A stretch of DNA of 11,200 bases from Bacillota bacterium (GTDB lineage Bacteria; Bacillota; Dethiobacteria; SKNC01), in contig SKLX01000001.1 in the NCBI GenBank assembly GCA_007121375.1, positions 1 to 11,200 of the forward strand, given 5' to 3'. A model generated the notes under the pieces. It was not told the origin of the DNA. It saw only the letters and a program-made list of their open reading frames with translations, and made no database searches. A program made the translations under genes and the position numbers. This document shows, piece by piece, positions 4,433 through 11,200 of the stretch. Position 1 is the stretch's first letter. The number at the start of each line of letters is the position of its first letter.

Positions 4433-6616
4433 TTAAAAGGTGTTCCCGGAGACCAGTCTCTCCCCCAAAAGAGTGTGCCGCTCCTCCACCCGGTTGTTGC
4501 CCAGGGCTATCCCCATAGCCTTTTTACTGCCAATAACCACCACCAGTTCCCTGGCCCGGGTAATTCCAGTATAGATAAGATTCCTCTGAAGTAATATAAA
4601 ATGCTGGGTAACTACAGGAACCACCACCACCGGGTATTCGCTGCCCTGGCTTTTATGTACAGAAATGGCATAGGAAAGATCTAATTCTTCCAGTTCGTTC
4701 AAACCGTATACTACTTCCCTGCTGCCTCTATAATCGGGGAAGACCACTATCATCTCCCCTTCTTCCTGGTTTATTTCCTTAATTCTCCCTATATCTCCGT
4801 TGTATATCTCCTTCTGGTAATTATTTCGAACCTGCATCACCTTATCTCCCTGGCGAAGGGTTTCACTTCCACAATAAATCTGCCTTTTCCCCTTCCCGGG
4901 GGGATTTAGCTCTTCCTGTAAAAGCCGGTTCAAATTTTCTACCCCCAGCACCGTTTTACGCATGGGGGTAATAACCTGGATATCTTCCAGGGGATGAACC
5001 TTTAAATAAGAAGGTATCCGGTAACTGCACAAATCCAGGATAGTTTTAGTTATTTTTTCAGGTTCTTCTTCCTGGATAAAATAAAAATCTTTATTCTTTT
5101 CGTTTATAATAGGAAACTGCCCCCGGTTTATACGGTGAGCATTTACCACTATCAAACTTTCCTGGGCCTGACGAAATATTTTGTCCAGGATAACCACAGG
5201 TAAAACTCCCGAGTTAATTAGTTCCCTCAGGACATTACCTGCCCCAACGGAAGGCAGCTGATCCATATCTCCCACCAGGATGAGTTTGCATTCTGAGGGA
5301 AGAGCTTTTAATAGATTGTACATTAAAAGAAGGTCCACCATCGAGGCTTCGTCAACAACCAGAACATCTGTTTTCAGAGGATTGTCCTCGTCCCTCTTAA
5401 ACCTGAATTCTCCCTCGGAATAACCATATTCCAGTAGCCGGTGAATAGTCCTGGCCTCCCGGCCCGCAGCCTCTGTCATCCTCCGGGCTGCCCTGCCCGT
5501 GGGAGCTGCCAGGCTTACTTCCAGGTTACTTTCTTCAAACATTTTTATAAGGGCTTTAATCGTAGTAGTTTTCCCTGTACCGGGTCCCCCGGTAATAATT
5601 AAGACTTCTTCCTCCCGGGCTTTTTTTAATGCTTCTCTCTGGGGCGAAGTAAGGGCCAGGTGGTGATAATTATTTTCCCCGGGACTTCCTTCTATCCTCT
5701 GTTGAGAAAACTTCAAACCCAGGAGCTTTCGAGCTATTCCCTTTTCCGCATGATAAAAGGGGGCCAGGTATACCTTTACTTCCTCTCCTTCCCCCTCCTC
5801 TTCCAGGAATATTTCCTTTTCCTCCACCAGGGAATTAATCTGCTGGCTGATGAGGGACTCTTCTATTTCTTCCTCTTCCCGGGAAAATAAATTTTTTATG
5901 AGGTCAAAGACTTCTTCCTGGGGAAGGAAAACATGTCCCTGGGCTGCTGCTTCCCACAAAACATATTGAACTGCCGCTCTTATCCTATGAGGTGAACGGG
6001 GTTCCAGCCCCAACTTCATGGCTATTTTATCAGCTGTTTTAAAACCTATGCCCGTTACCTCTGTAGCCAGACGGTAGGGATTTTCTTTTATTCTGGCTGC
6101 AGTTTCCTTACCATATTTTTTATATATTTTAGCGGCCAGGGCCGGGCTTACTTCATAGTTTTGAAGAAAAATCATAACCCCCCGGATATCCTGCTGTTCT
6201 TCGTACCCTCTGGCAATGGTCCGGGCTTTTTTTTCACCTATTCCCTCTACTTCCCTTAACCGCTGGGGATTTTTTTCAATTACTTCTAAAACTTCCTTTC
6301 CAAAATGGAAAACAAGCCTTTGGGCAGTGGCAGGACCGATTCCTTTAATCAAGCCTGACCCTAAAAACCTTTCAATTCCTTTCAGGGTCTCAGGCAAGAG
6401 GCATTCAAACCCATCAGCTTTGAACTGGTAACCATACCGGGGATTATTAACCCACTCTCCCCAAACTTTTAAGTTTTCCCCCGGAGACACGGGAGGAAAA
6501 CTCCCTACTACGGTAACCAGCCTGGATTTTGGCTTAGTTTTGAGCCTGGCTACGGTAAAGTCATTAGACTCATTACGATATGTTATTCTATCCAGTGTTC
6601 CTTCGATTTCAGGCAT
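4433..6616 (-). CDS. recD2: RecD2-type ATP-dependent 5'-3' DNA helicase
   Basis: A 727-residue SF1B helicase, the normal length for RecD2 (YrrC). Unlike RecD of RecBCD it has a long N-terminal extension and acts alone in DNA repair and replication-fork maintenance. The extension includes helix-hairpin-helix repeats at KGIGPATAQRL (91-101), VEGIGEKKARTI (123-134) and VTGIGFKTADKI (187-198). Helicase motifs: Walker A GGPGTGKT (343-350), motif Ia APTGRAARRM (371-380), Walker B VVDEASMVD (420-428), motif III VGDMDQLPSVGAGN (448-461), motif V SVHKSQGSEYP (652-662) and motif VI YTGITRAR (682-689). All are intact. The ATG (6614-6616) has only a weak ribosome site. It follows metK by 96 nt with no clear terminator between them. 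Confidence 0.95.
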   Translation of the reverse strand: MPEIEGTLDRITYRNESNDFTVARLKTKPKSRLVTVVGSFPPVSPGENLKVWGEWVNNPRYGYQFKADGFECLLPETLKGIERFLGSGLIKGIGPATAQRLVFHFGKEVLEVIEKNPQRLREVEGIGEKKARTIARGYEEQQDIRGVMIFLQNYEVSPALAAKIYKKYGKETAARIKENPYRLATEVTGIGFKTADKIAMKLGLEPRSPHRIRAAVQYVLWEAAAQGHVFLPQEEVFDLIKNLFSREEEEIEESLISQQINSLVEEKEIFLEEEGEGEEVKVYLAPFYHAEKGIARKLLGLKFSQQRIEGSPGENNYHHLALTSPQREALKKAREEEVLIITGGPGTGKTTTIKALIKMFEESNLEVSLAAPTGRAARRMTEAAGREARTIHRLLEYGYSEGEFRFKRDEDNPLKTDVLVVDEASMVDLLLMYNLLKALPSECKLILVGDMDQLPSVGAGNVLRELINSGVLPVVILDKIFRQAQESLIVVNAHRINRGQFPIINEKNKDFYFIQEEEPEKITKTILDLCSYRIPSYLKVHPLEDIQVITPMRKTVLGVENLNRLLQEELNPPGKGKRQIYCGSETLRQGDKVMQVRNNYQKEIYNGDIGRIKEINQEEGEMIVVFPDYRGSREVVYGLNELEELDLSYAISVHKSQGSEYPVVVVPVVTQHFILLQRNLIYTGITRARELVVVIGSKKAMGIALGNNRVEERHTLLGERLVSGNTF

Positions 6617-6712
6617 ATTTTACTCTACCGCCCTTTTATTATGTGTTAATATATTCCTATCCCTGTATATTTTTTATATATTCGTGGACTCCTCCAAAAT
6701 TCCTTCTCCTGC

Positions 6713-7900
6713 TTAAAGATTAGCCTCATCCTTTAATAACTTTGCCCTGTCAGTTTTTTCCCAGGGGAGATCCAGGTCTTCCCGGCCAAAATGACCGTAA
6801 ACAGCCAGGGGCTTATATATGGGCCTTCGCAACTTTAAATCCCTGATAATGGCCCCAGGCCTTAAGTCAAAGTTCTTTTTCACCAGTTCTGCAATCCTGT
6901 CTTCGGAAATTTTATTTGTTCCAAAGGCGTCTACCATTACTGAAACAGGTTTGGCTACTCCAATAGCATAGGCAATTTGGACTTCACAACAGTCAGCAAG
7001 ACCTGCTGCCACTATATTTTTGGCCACATACCTGGCAGCATAGGAAGCAGACCTATCCACTTTCGTGGGATCCTTCCCGGAAAAAGCTCCACCCCCATGG
7101 CGGGAACAGCCACCGTAAGTATCTACAATGATTTTCCTTCCCGTAAGCCCTGCATCTCCCAGGGGACCTCCAACAACAAACCTTCCTGTAGGGTTAACAT
7201 GTACTATAGTAGAATCATCCCATAAATCGTAAGGTATGACTTCTTTAATGATATGTTCCCGGACCCCTTCCCTGATTTCCTCCAGGTTAACATCAGGCTT
7301 ATGCTGGGTAGAAACAACTAGAGTATTAATCCTCTTGGGAACTCCTTCTTCATATTCTACGGTAACCTGGGTTTTACCATCAGGCCTTAAATAAGGAAGA
7401 ATTTTCTTCTTCCTTACTTCTGCCAGCCTCCTGGACAGTTTATGAGCCAGGGAAATGGGTAAGGGCATAAGCTCGGGGGTCTCATTAATAGCATAGCCAA
7501 ACATCATTCCCTGGTCCCCCGCCCCCACATTCAAAGCCTCATCTTCAATGGAATCTCCCGACCTGGCTTCCAGAGATTTATCAACACCCTGGGCGATATC
7601 CGGGGACTGCTCATCTATGGAAGAAAGAACAGCACAGGTATCCCCATCAAACCCATACTTGGCCCTGGTGTAGCCTATTCCCTTGATGGTATCCCTTACA
7701 ACCCCCGGGATATCCACATAACAGCTGGTGGTAACCTCCCCCACCACCATGGCCAGTCCTGTAGTCACCGTAGTTTCTATGGCTACCCGGGACTGGGGAT
7801 CCTCAGCAAGCATAGCATCCAAAAGGGCGTCAGAAATCTGATCCGCAACCTTATCCGGGTGTCCTTCGGTAACCGATTCTGAAGTAAACAACTTAATCAT
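6713..7900 (-). CDS. metK: S-adenosylmethionine synthetase
   Basis: Makes S-adenosylmethionine from methionine and ATP in the cytosol. Its 395 residues are the normal bacterial length. Signatures: SVTEGHPDKVADQISDA (9-25) for ATP binding, GAGDQG (126-131) and the phosphate loop GGGAFSGKDPTKVDRS (269-284), all intact. The ATG (7898-7900) follows a strong AAGGAGG. Upstream are a consensus promoter, a SAM-I riboswitch and an intrinsic terminator, so the gene should be shut off by its own product. The next gene on the strand is recD2. Confidence 0.98.
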   Translation of the reverse strand: MIKLFTSESVTEGHPDKVADQISDALLDAMLAEDPQSRVAIETTVTTGLAMVVGEVTTSCYVDIPGVVRDTIKGIGYTRAKYGFDGDTCAVLSSIDEQSPDIAQGVDKSLEARSGDSIEDEALNVGAGDQGMMFGYAINETPELMPLPISLAHKLSRRLAEVRKKKILPYLRPDGKTQVTVEYEEGVPKRINTLVVSTQHKPDVNLEEIREGVREHIIKEVIPYDLWDDSTIVHVNPTGRFVVGGPLGDAGLTGRKIIVDTYGGCSRHGGGAFSGKDPTKVDRSASYAARYVAKNIVAAGLADCCEVQIAYAIGVAKPVSVMVDAFGTNKISEDRIAELVKKNFDLRPGAIIRDLKLRRPIYKPLAVYGHFGREDLDLPWEKTDRAKLLKDEANL

Positions 7901-7930
7901 TTAATTACTACCTCCTTAGGATGATATAAC

Positions 7931-7960
7931 AAAATAAAAAAACCTCTTCATAAGAGGTTT
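7931..7960 (-). terminator. Riboswitch-controlled intrinsic terminator upstream of metK
   Basis: In the minus-strand transcript AAACCTCTT (7952-7960) pairs with AAGAGGTTT (7940-7948) around an ATG loop, followed by the U-rich run TTTTATTTT (7931-7939). The alternative pairing is the 3' side of aptamer helix P1 (AUAAGGG, 7973-7979) with CUCUUAU in the terminator's first arm. That would be the antiterminator used when SAM is absent. Confidence 0.9.
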
Positions 7961-7973
7961 ACGTAAACAACTC

Positions 7974-8081
7974 CCTTATCTCCCAGGATAATAAGTCTCC
8001 TGCGGGAATTAGCACCGCTGACTGAATACAGCCCGGTTGCCGGGTTTCTCAGGGCCCGTCCCTCCACCTCTCTTGATAAAG
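7974..8081 (-). promoter_or_regulatory. SAM-I (S-box) riboswitch aptamer
   Basis: The minus-strand RNA carries the S-box core: GAGAGGTGGAGGGACGGGCC, then the CCCTGAGAAACCCGGCAACC block (around 8035-8055), and later GGTGCTAATTCCCGC before GGAGA. Helix P1 closes CTTTATC (8075-8081) against GATAAGG (7974-7980). When SAM is bound, P1 is stable and the downstream terminator forms, so metK transcription stops. Both the order and the spacing of the elements match the class. Confidence 0.96.
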
Positions 8082-8118
8082 CCATAATATATATCAAATA
8101 TTTTACTTTTCCATATTT

Positions 8119-8147
8119 ATCTTAATATATAATTTTTTTACTGTCAA
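8119..8147 (-). promoter_or_regulatory. Sigma-A promoter of the metK riboswitch transcript
   Basis: TTGACA (8142-8147), a 17-bp spacer and TAAGAT (8119-8124). The -35 lies only four bases after the fabZ stop. The predicted start, about 8112, leaves roughly 30 nt before the aptamer. Confidence 0.7.
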
Positions 8148-8151
8148 ACAT

Positions 8152-8583
8152 TTAATCCCCTGGTCCCAGGCCAAAGGTAAATTCCCCTGATACGGCCAGT
8201 TCTTCTCCCACATAAGCCTTAGCCTCTCCTTTGCCAATAGAACCCCGGAGCCTGGTAATAATAACTTCCATCTTCAGCTGATCCCCAGGAACCACCTGTT
8301 TTTTAAAGCGCAGACCATCTATCCCGGCAAAATACGCCAGCTTGCCCTTATTTTCCTCTTTAGAAAGAAGGGCTACAGCACCAACCTGGGCCATGGCTTC
8401 CACAATGAGGACCCCAGGCATTACAGGGTAATGGGGAAAATGGCCTAAAAAAAAAGGCTCATCAATGGTAACATTTTTTAATCCCACCGCCTTTTCCCCC
8501 GGTTCCAGCTCCAGTATTCTATCCACCAGTAAAAAGGGGGGGCGGTGAGGTATAATTTTTTGAATTTCTTTACTGTCTAGCAT
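8152..8583 (-). CDS. fabZ: 3-hydroxyacyl-[acyl-carrier-protein] dehydratase
   Basis: Dehydrates beta-hydroxyacyl-ACP to trans-2-enoyl-ACP in type II fatty-acid elongation. A 143-residue single hot-dog domain, the usual FabZ length. The N-terminal IPHRPPFLLVDRI (11-23) is diagnostic. The catalytic His48 and Glu62 sit in GHFPHYPVMPGVLIVEAMAQ (47-66), and FAGIDGLRFKKQVVPGDQL follows (about 84-102). The ATG (8581-8583) is behind GGGAGG. It begins 14 nt after the stop of the cooC-like gene, so the two are cotranscribed from the promoter at 9397-9425. I see no terminator between fabZ and the metK promoter. Confidence 0.97.
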   Translation of the reverse strand: MLDSKEIQKIIPHRPPFLLVDRILELEPGEKAVGLKNVTIDEPFFLGHFPHYPVMPGVLIVEAMAQVGAVALLSKEENKGKLAYFAGIDGLRFKKQVVPGDQLKMEVIITRLRGSIGKGEAKAYVGEELAVSGEFTFGLGPGD

Positions 8584-8597
8584 GATTATCCTCCCTT

Positions 8598-9356
8598 TTA
8601 CAGGTTTAACTTTTTAGCCAGGCGTTTAACCGACTGGTAAGCGGGAGAATCATCAGGAAGCTGGATTAAGGGAGTACCTTTCAAGTCAAATTCCGCCACC
8701 TGGTTATCCAGGGGTATCTGACCTCCCAGGGTTAGTCCTGTTTTCTCTATTTCTTCCTTCAGGTTTTCTACGTCTTCTTCCTTTTGGGCCTTGGTTATAA
8801 TCAAATATATTTCCTTTACATCCAGGTTCACGGATTTAACAATTTCATAAACCCTTCCTGCGGAACGAACTCCCCGGGCCGTAGCATCACTGGTAACCAG
8901 GAGAACATCTACGCCAGGAAGAATTTTCCGGCTCAAGTGTTCCAGCCCCGCTTCATTATCCACCACCAGGTAATCATAATTATCCCGGAGATTTTCCAGA
9001 TGCTTTCTTAAAAGGTCACTGGGATAACAGTAGCACCCCGGTCCGTGGGGATTACCCATAACCACCAGGTCATATTTCTCTGTTTCCGTCATGGAATGAT
9101 GGAGCTGCATCTCCACATACATTTCTTTGGTCATCCCTTGGGGGACTTTACGAAAATCTTTAGTATCCTCCAGTATATCACTAATACAGCCCTTAACCTC
9201 CAGGCCCAGGGCTTCATTAAAGTTAGCATTGGCATCGGCATCTACTGCCAGTATGTCCTTATCCGGTTTTTCCTCAGCAAGATAACGGACAAGAAGGGAA
9301 GCCAGGGTTGTTTTTCCAGTGCCCCCCTTACCTGCTACCGCGATTTGTTTTGGCAT
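8598..9356 (-). CDS. cooC: CooC/AcsF-type nickel-insertion ATPase for CO dehydrogenase
   Basis: A 252-residue MinD/SIMIBI-class P-loop ATPase. CooC and AcsF proteins use ATP-driven dimerisation to help insert nickel into the CODH C-cluster or the acetyl-CoA synthase A-cluster. The deviant Walker A is GKGGTGKTT (9-17), with signature Lys10 and Lys15. Switch I has VDADANANF (38-46). GPGCYCYPSDLL (106-117) holds the C108-x-C110 pair that binds metal at the CooC dimer interface. Walker B-like VVDNEAGLEHLSR is at 131-143. The ATG (9354-9356) follows AAAGGAG. No CODH or ACS gene is in the window, so the client is inferred. Whether it is CooC or AcsF cannot be settled. Confidence 0.88.
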   Translation of the reverse strand: MPKQIAVAGKGGTGKTTLASLLVRYLAEEKPDKDILAVDADANANFNEALGLEVKGCISDILEDTKDFRKVPQGMTKEMYVEMQLHHSMTETEKYDLVVMGNPHGPGCYCYPSDLLRKHLENLRDNYDYLVVDNEAGLEHLSRKILPGVDVLLVTSDATARGVRSAGRVYEIVKSVNLDVKEIYLIITKAQKEEDVENLKEEIEKTGLTLGGQIPLDNQVAEFDLKGTPLIQLPDDSPAYQSVKRLAKKLNL

Positions 9357-9396
9357 CTTATAACTCCTTTCCCTTTGTTGTTAAACTTCTTCACCA

Positions 9397-9425
9397 ATTA
9401 TATTAAACATATATAAAAAAAGCAA
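9397..9425 (-). promoter_or_regulatory. Sigma-A promoter of the cooC-fabZ unit
   Basis: TTGCTT (9420-9425), a 17-bp spacer and a perfect TATAAT (9397-9402). The -35 overlaps the hairpin of the upstream gene's terminator. Confidence 0.6.
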
Positions 9426-9436
9426 ACCTGTTTGCC
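9415..9436 (-). terminator. Short intrinsic terminator after the metallo-beta-lactamase-fold gene
   Basis: In the transcript GCAAA (9431-9435) and TTTGC (9422-9426) form a 5-bp stem with a CAGG loop, followed by seven U (9415-9421). It begins two bases after the stop codon. The stem is short, so termination may be partial. Confidence 0.6.
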
Positions 9437-9437
9437 A

Positions 9438-10112
9438 TTATAAGGACAGGTGGTAGGATTCACCAGGAGCAAGTATAACGGCCTGGGACTCCGTTGCCTT
9501 TTCCACCTCCGCCTTGAAGTCCTGGGGGTCACACTCTATTACCGGAAAAGTGTTGTAATGCATGGGAATAACAACTTTAGGGTTAATCATTTCTACTGCC
9601 ATGGTTGCATCAGAAATACCCATGGTAAAATTATCTCCAATGGGGACCATGGCCAGGTCCACCTTTTCTAGCTCTCCCATGAGTTTCATATCGCTAAATA
9701 AGCAGGTATCTCCTGTATGATAAATGATATGGTCAAAAAACTTGACAATAAAACCGCAGGCATGTCCCCCGGGAATTCCCGAGCCGTGAAAGGCAGGGGT
9801 AACTCGAACATACCCGAAATCAAAGCTGTGCTTGCCTCCCAGGTGCATGGTATGAGCTTTCATACCCCTGGCTTCACAAGCCTTGGCCATTTCGAAGGTA
9901 GAAACCACGGTAGCCCCTTGTTTTTTTGCAATCTTAAAGGTATCACCTAAATGATCCACGTGCCAGTGGGTAAGTAATATGTAATCTGCCTTTATGTCCT
10001 CGGATTTACTGGGAGAAAGGGGATTGCCATCAAGAAAAGGATCAAATATTATAGTAGTCCCCTCTTTTTCCAGAGTAAAACAAGCATGGCCGTAAAAGGT
10101 CACTTTAGTCAT
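9438..10112 (-). CDS. UPF0173-type metallo-beta-lactamase-fold metal-dependent hydrolase
   Basis: A 224-residue protein matching the YtkL/UPF0173 family, normal length and probably cytoplasmic. The metal-binding motif is THWHVDHLGD (48-57), giving His49, His51, Asp53 and His54. Further ligand positions are in FHGSGIPGGHACGF (108-121), YHTGDT (135-140) and IPMHYNTFP (about 182-190). The physiological substrate of the family is not known; some members are annotated as L-ascorbate-6-phosphate lactonase-like. Family members usually read THGHxDH, so Trp at the Gly position is a small departure. The ATG (10110-10112) lies ten bases past GGAGG, and the gene has its own consensus promoter. Confidence 0.93.
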   Translation of the reverse strand: MTKVTFYGHACFTLEKEGTTIIFDPFLDGNPLSPSKSEDIKADYILLTHWHVDHLGDTFKIAKKQGATVVSTFEMAKACEARGMKAHTMHLGGKHSFDFGYVRVTPAFHGSGIPGGHACGFIVKFFDHIIYHTGDTCLFSDMKLMGELEKVDLAMVPIGDNFTMGISDATMAVEMINPKVVIPMHYNTFPVIECDPQDFKAEVEKATESQAVILAPGESYHLSL

Positions 10113-10144
10113 TCCGTTACAACCTCCTTCAAAAACTTTCCTTA

Positions 10145-10173
10145 ATTATATCATAACAAAATTTTTATGACAA
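10145..10173 (-). promoter_or_regulatory. Sigma-A promoter of the UPF0173 gene
   Basis: TTGTCA (10168-10173), a 17-bp spacer and a perfect TATAAT (10145-10150). It is one half of a divergent promoter region. Confidence 0.75.
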
Positions 10174-10221
10174 AAAATCCTGAGTAAATGGAAATAACAA
10201 CAGTTAACAAAGTGGTTATAT

Positions 10222-10250
10222 TTGCTACACATCTAATGATATTATATAAT
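10222..10250 (+). promoter_or_regulatory. Sigma-A promoter of the MoxR-like gene
   Basis: TTGCTA (10222-10227), a 17-bp spacer and a perfect TATAAT (10245-10250), about 50 nt upstream of the start codon and 49 bp from the divergent promoter's -35. Confidence 0.7.
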
Positions 10251-10306
10251 GGTACAAATCCTTAAAGTCAACACCATGGGTTAAATTGAAAGGAAGTGTA
10301 TGATTT

Positions 10307-11200
10307 ATGGTCGGAACCAATGTTACCATGGAAACCTTACGGAAGGGTTTTGAAGAGGCAGGCTATATCTGTGATGAGGATGTAATCATTACCGTTTACC
10401 TGGCCCTTAAACTGGAAAAGCCCATCCTCATTGAAGGAGAGCCGGGCGTTGGAAAAACTGAGCTGGGCAAAGTTCTCAGTCAGGTTTTCGACACCAACCT
10501 CCTCCGGCTCCAGTGTTATGAAGGACTGGATGAAAACAAGGCTTTGTATGAGTGGAATTATCAAAAACAGCTTTTAAAAATTCAAATAATGAAGGATACC
10601 CAGTATGATGAAAACCTGGAACATGACCTGTTTTCCCGGGATTACCTCCTGGACCGCCCCCTTTTAAAGGCTATTCAGGCGGACAACAAAGTCGTCCTTC
10701 TTATTGATGAGGTAGATAAAACTGATGAAGAATTTGAAGCCTTTTTATTCGAACTTCTCTCGGATTTTCAGGTTTCTGTCCCGGAACTGGGTACCCTGGC
10801 AGCCAGGCACATCCCCATTGTGGTCCTTACCAGCAACAACGAGCGGGAGCTTTCCGATGGATTAAAAAGACGCTGCATCTATCTTTTCCTGGAATATCCT
10901 ACGATAGAAAGGGAAGTCTCCATTATAAAGGCAAAGGTTCCAGATATCAGCGACAGGCTTACGGGACAAATCGCCCGGGCAGTAAACCTTATCCGCCAGA
11001 ACGCAGAAATTAAGAAAAAGCCTTCTATCGCCGAAACCCTGGACTGGGCTATGGCTCTTTTGACCTTAAACCAGGACAGCCTAAGTGAAAAGGTAATAAA
11101 CCAGACCATGAACATTTTGTTAAAAACCAAATCGGACCTGGATGCCTTTCACCAGCATATAGGAGCGGTGGCCCTGGAAGATTACTCCCAATCCAAATAG
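10307..11200 (+). CDS. MoxR/CoxD-type AAA+ ATPase
   Basis: A complete 297-residue AAA+ ATPase whose TAG ends at the last base of the window. Walker A is GEPGVGKT (44-51), Walker B LLIDEVDKTD (131-140), sensor 1 TSNNER (175-180), and the arginine-finger region LKRRC (186-190). The LQCYEGLDENKALYEWNY segment (68-85) is characteristic of the CoxD branch of MoxR proteins. From family knowledge, these work as chaperones with a von Willebrand factor A partner (CoxE-like), usually the next gene downstream, to insert metal cofactors or assemble complexes; that partner would be outside the window. The ATG (10307-10309) is 11 bases past AAAGGAAG; the ATG at 10300 is out of frame. It is the only plus-strand gene. 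The client is unknown. Confidence 0.9.
   Translation: MVGTNVTMETLRKGFEEAGYICDEDVIITVYLALKLEKPILIEGEPGVGKTELGKVLSQVFDTNLLRLQCYEGLDENKALYEWNYQKQLLKIQIMKDTQYDENLEHDLFSRDYLLDRPLLKAIQADNKVVLLIDEVDKTDEEFEAFLFELLSDFQVSVPELGTLAARHIPIVVLTSNNERELSDGLKRRCIYLFLEYPTIEREVSIIKAKVPDISDRLTGQIARAVNLIRQNAEIKKKPSIAETLDWAMALLTLNQDSLSEKVINQTMNILLKTKSDLDAFHQHIGAVALEDYSQSK

Noticed and set aside
4318..4594. Two plus-strand open frames across the recD2-comF junction
   Set aside because: They are proline- and serine-rich antisense shadows of recD2 and comF, without ribosome sites.
10188..10265. 25-codon plus-strand frame in the leader of the MoxR-like gene
   Set aside because: No ribosome site, and it contains the -35 and -10 of the promoter.
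1..11200. CRISPR arrays, tRNA/rRNA genes, insertion sequences or phage genes
   Set aside because: No regularly spaced repeats, RNA gene signatures, transposase or integrase motifs were seen on either strand.

Overview
The window reads as chromosomal core-genome DNA from an anaerobic, low-to-mid-GC Gram-positive bacterium of the Clostridia, most likely a Peptococcaceae/Thermoanaerobacterales-type lineage. The reasons are the metK - recD2 - comF - cold-shock - long-form hpf gene string, a SAM-I (S-box) riboswitch controlling metK, strong AGGAGG ribosome sites, several TTG starts, a probable sigma-H promoter at hpf, and a CooC/AcsF-type nickel-insertion ATPase (implying a CO dehydrogenase / Wood-Ljungdahl enzyme elsewhere). 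The genus cannot be fixed from the sequence alone.

Layout. Everything from 1 to 10112 is on the minus strand; only the last gene (10307-11200) is on the plus strand, across a divergent promoter region. In order of minus-strand transcription: a UPF0173 metallo-beta-lactamase-fold hydrolase (9438-10112) with its own promoter and terminator; cooC-like and fabZ (8152-9356), 14 nt apart behind one promoter; metK (6713-7900) behind a promoter, SAM-I aptamer and intrinsic terminator; recD2 (4433-6616) and comF (3747-4418, TTG start, 14 nt gap); a cold-shock protein (3405-3605) with consensus promoter, 5' stem-loop and terminator; hpf (2720-3259, re-assigned TTG start) with a probable sigma-H promoter and a terminator; a nucleotidyltransferase-like protein (1445-2557); an uncharacterised two-part protein (722-1357); and the N-terminal part of a polytopic membrane sensor that runs off the left edge (1-465). 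The plus-strand gene is a complete MoxR/CoxD-type AAA+ ATPase.

How the genes relate. Most are housekeeping: methyl-donor supply (metK with SAM feedback), fatty-acid elongation (fabZ), DNA repair and DNA uptake (recD2, comF), stress and stationary phase (csp, hpf). The cooC-like ATPase and the MoxR ATPase are both metalloenzyme or complex maturation factors, but their clients are not in the window.

The least explained part is 466-720. There a 224-bp unit bounded by perfect 15-bp inverted repeats (493-507 / 702-716) holds a 26-codon ORF with a near-ideal ribosome site (540-620), a 12-bp direct repeat, an internal 7-bp hairpin, and an element able to pair with the ORF's ribosome site. It lies directly upstream of the AT-rich membrane-sensor gene. 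It is the best candidate here for something undescribed: a peptide/sensor pair, a structured regulatory RNA, or a small mobile unit.
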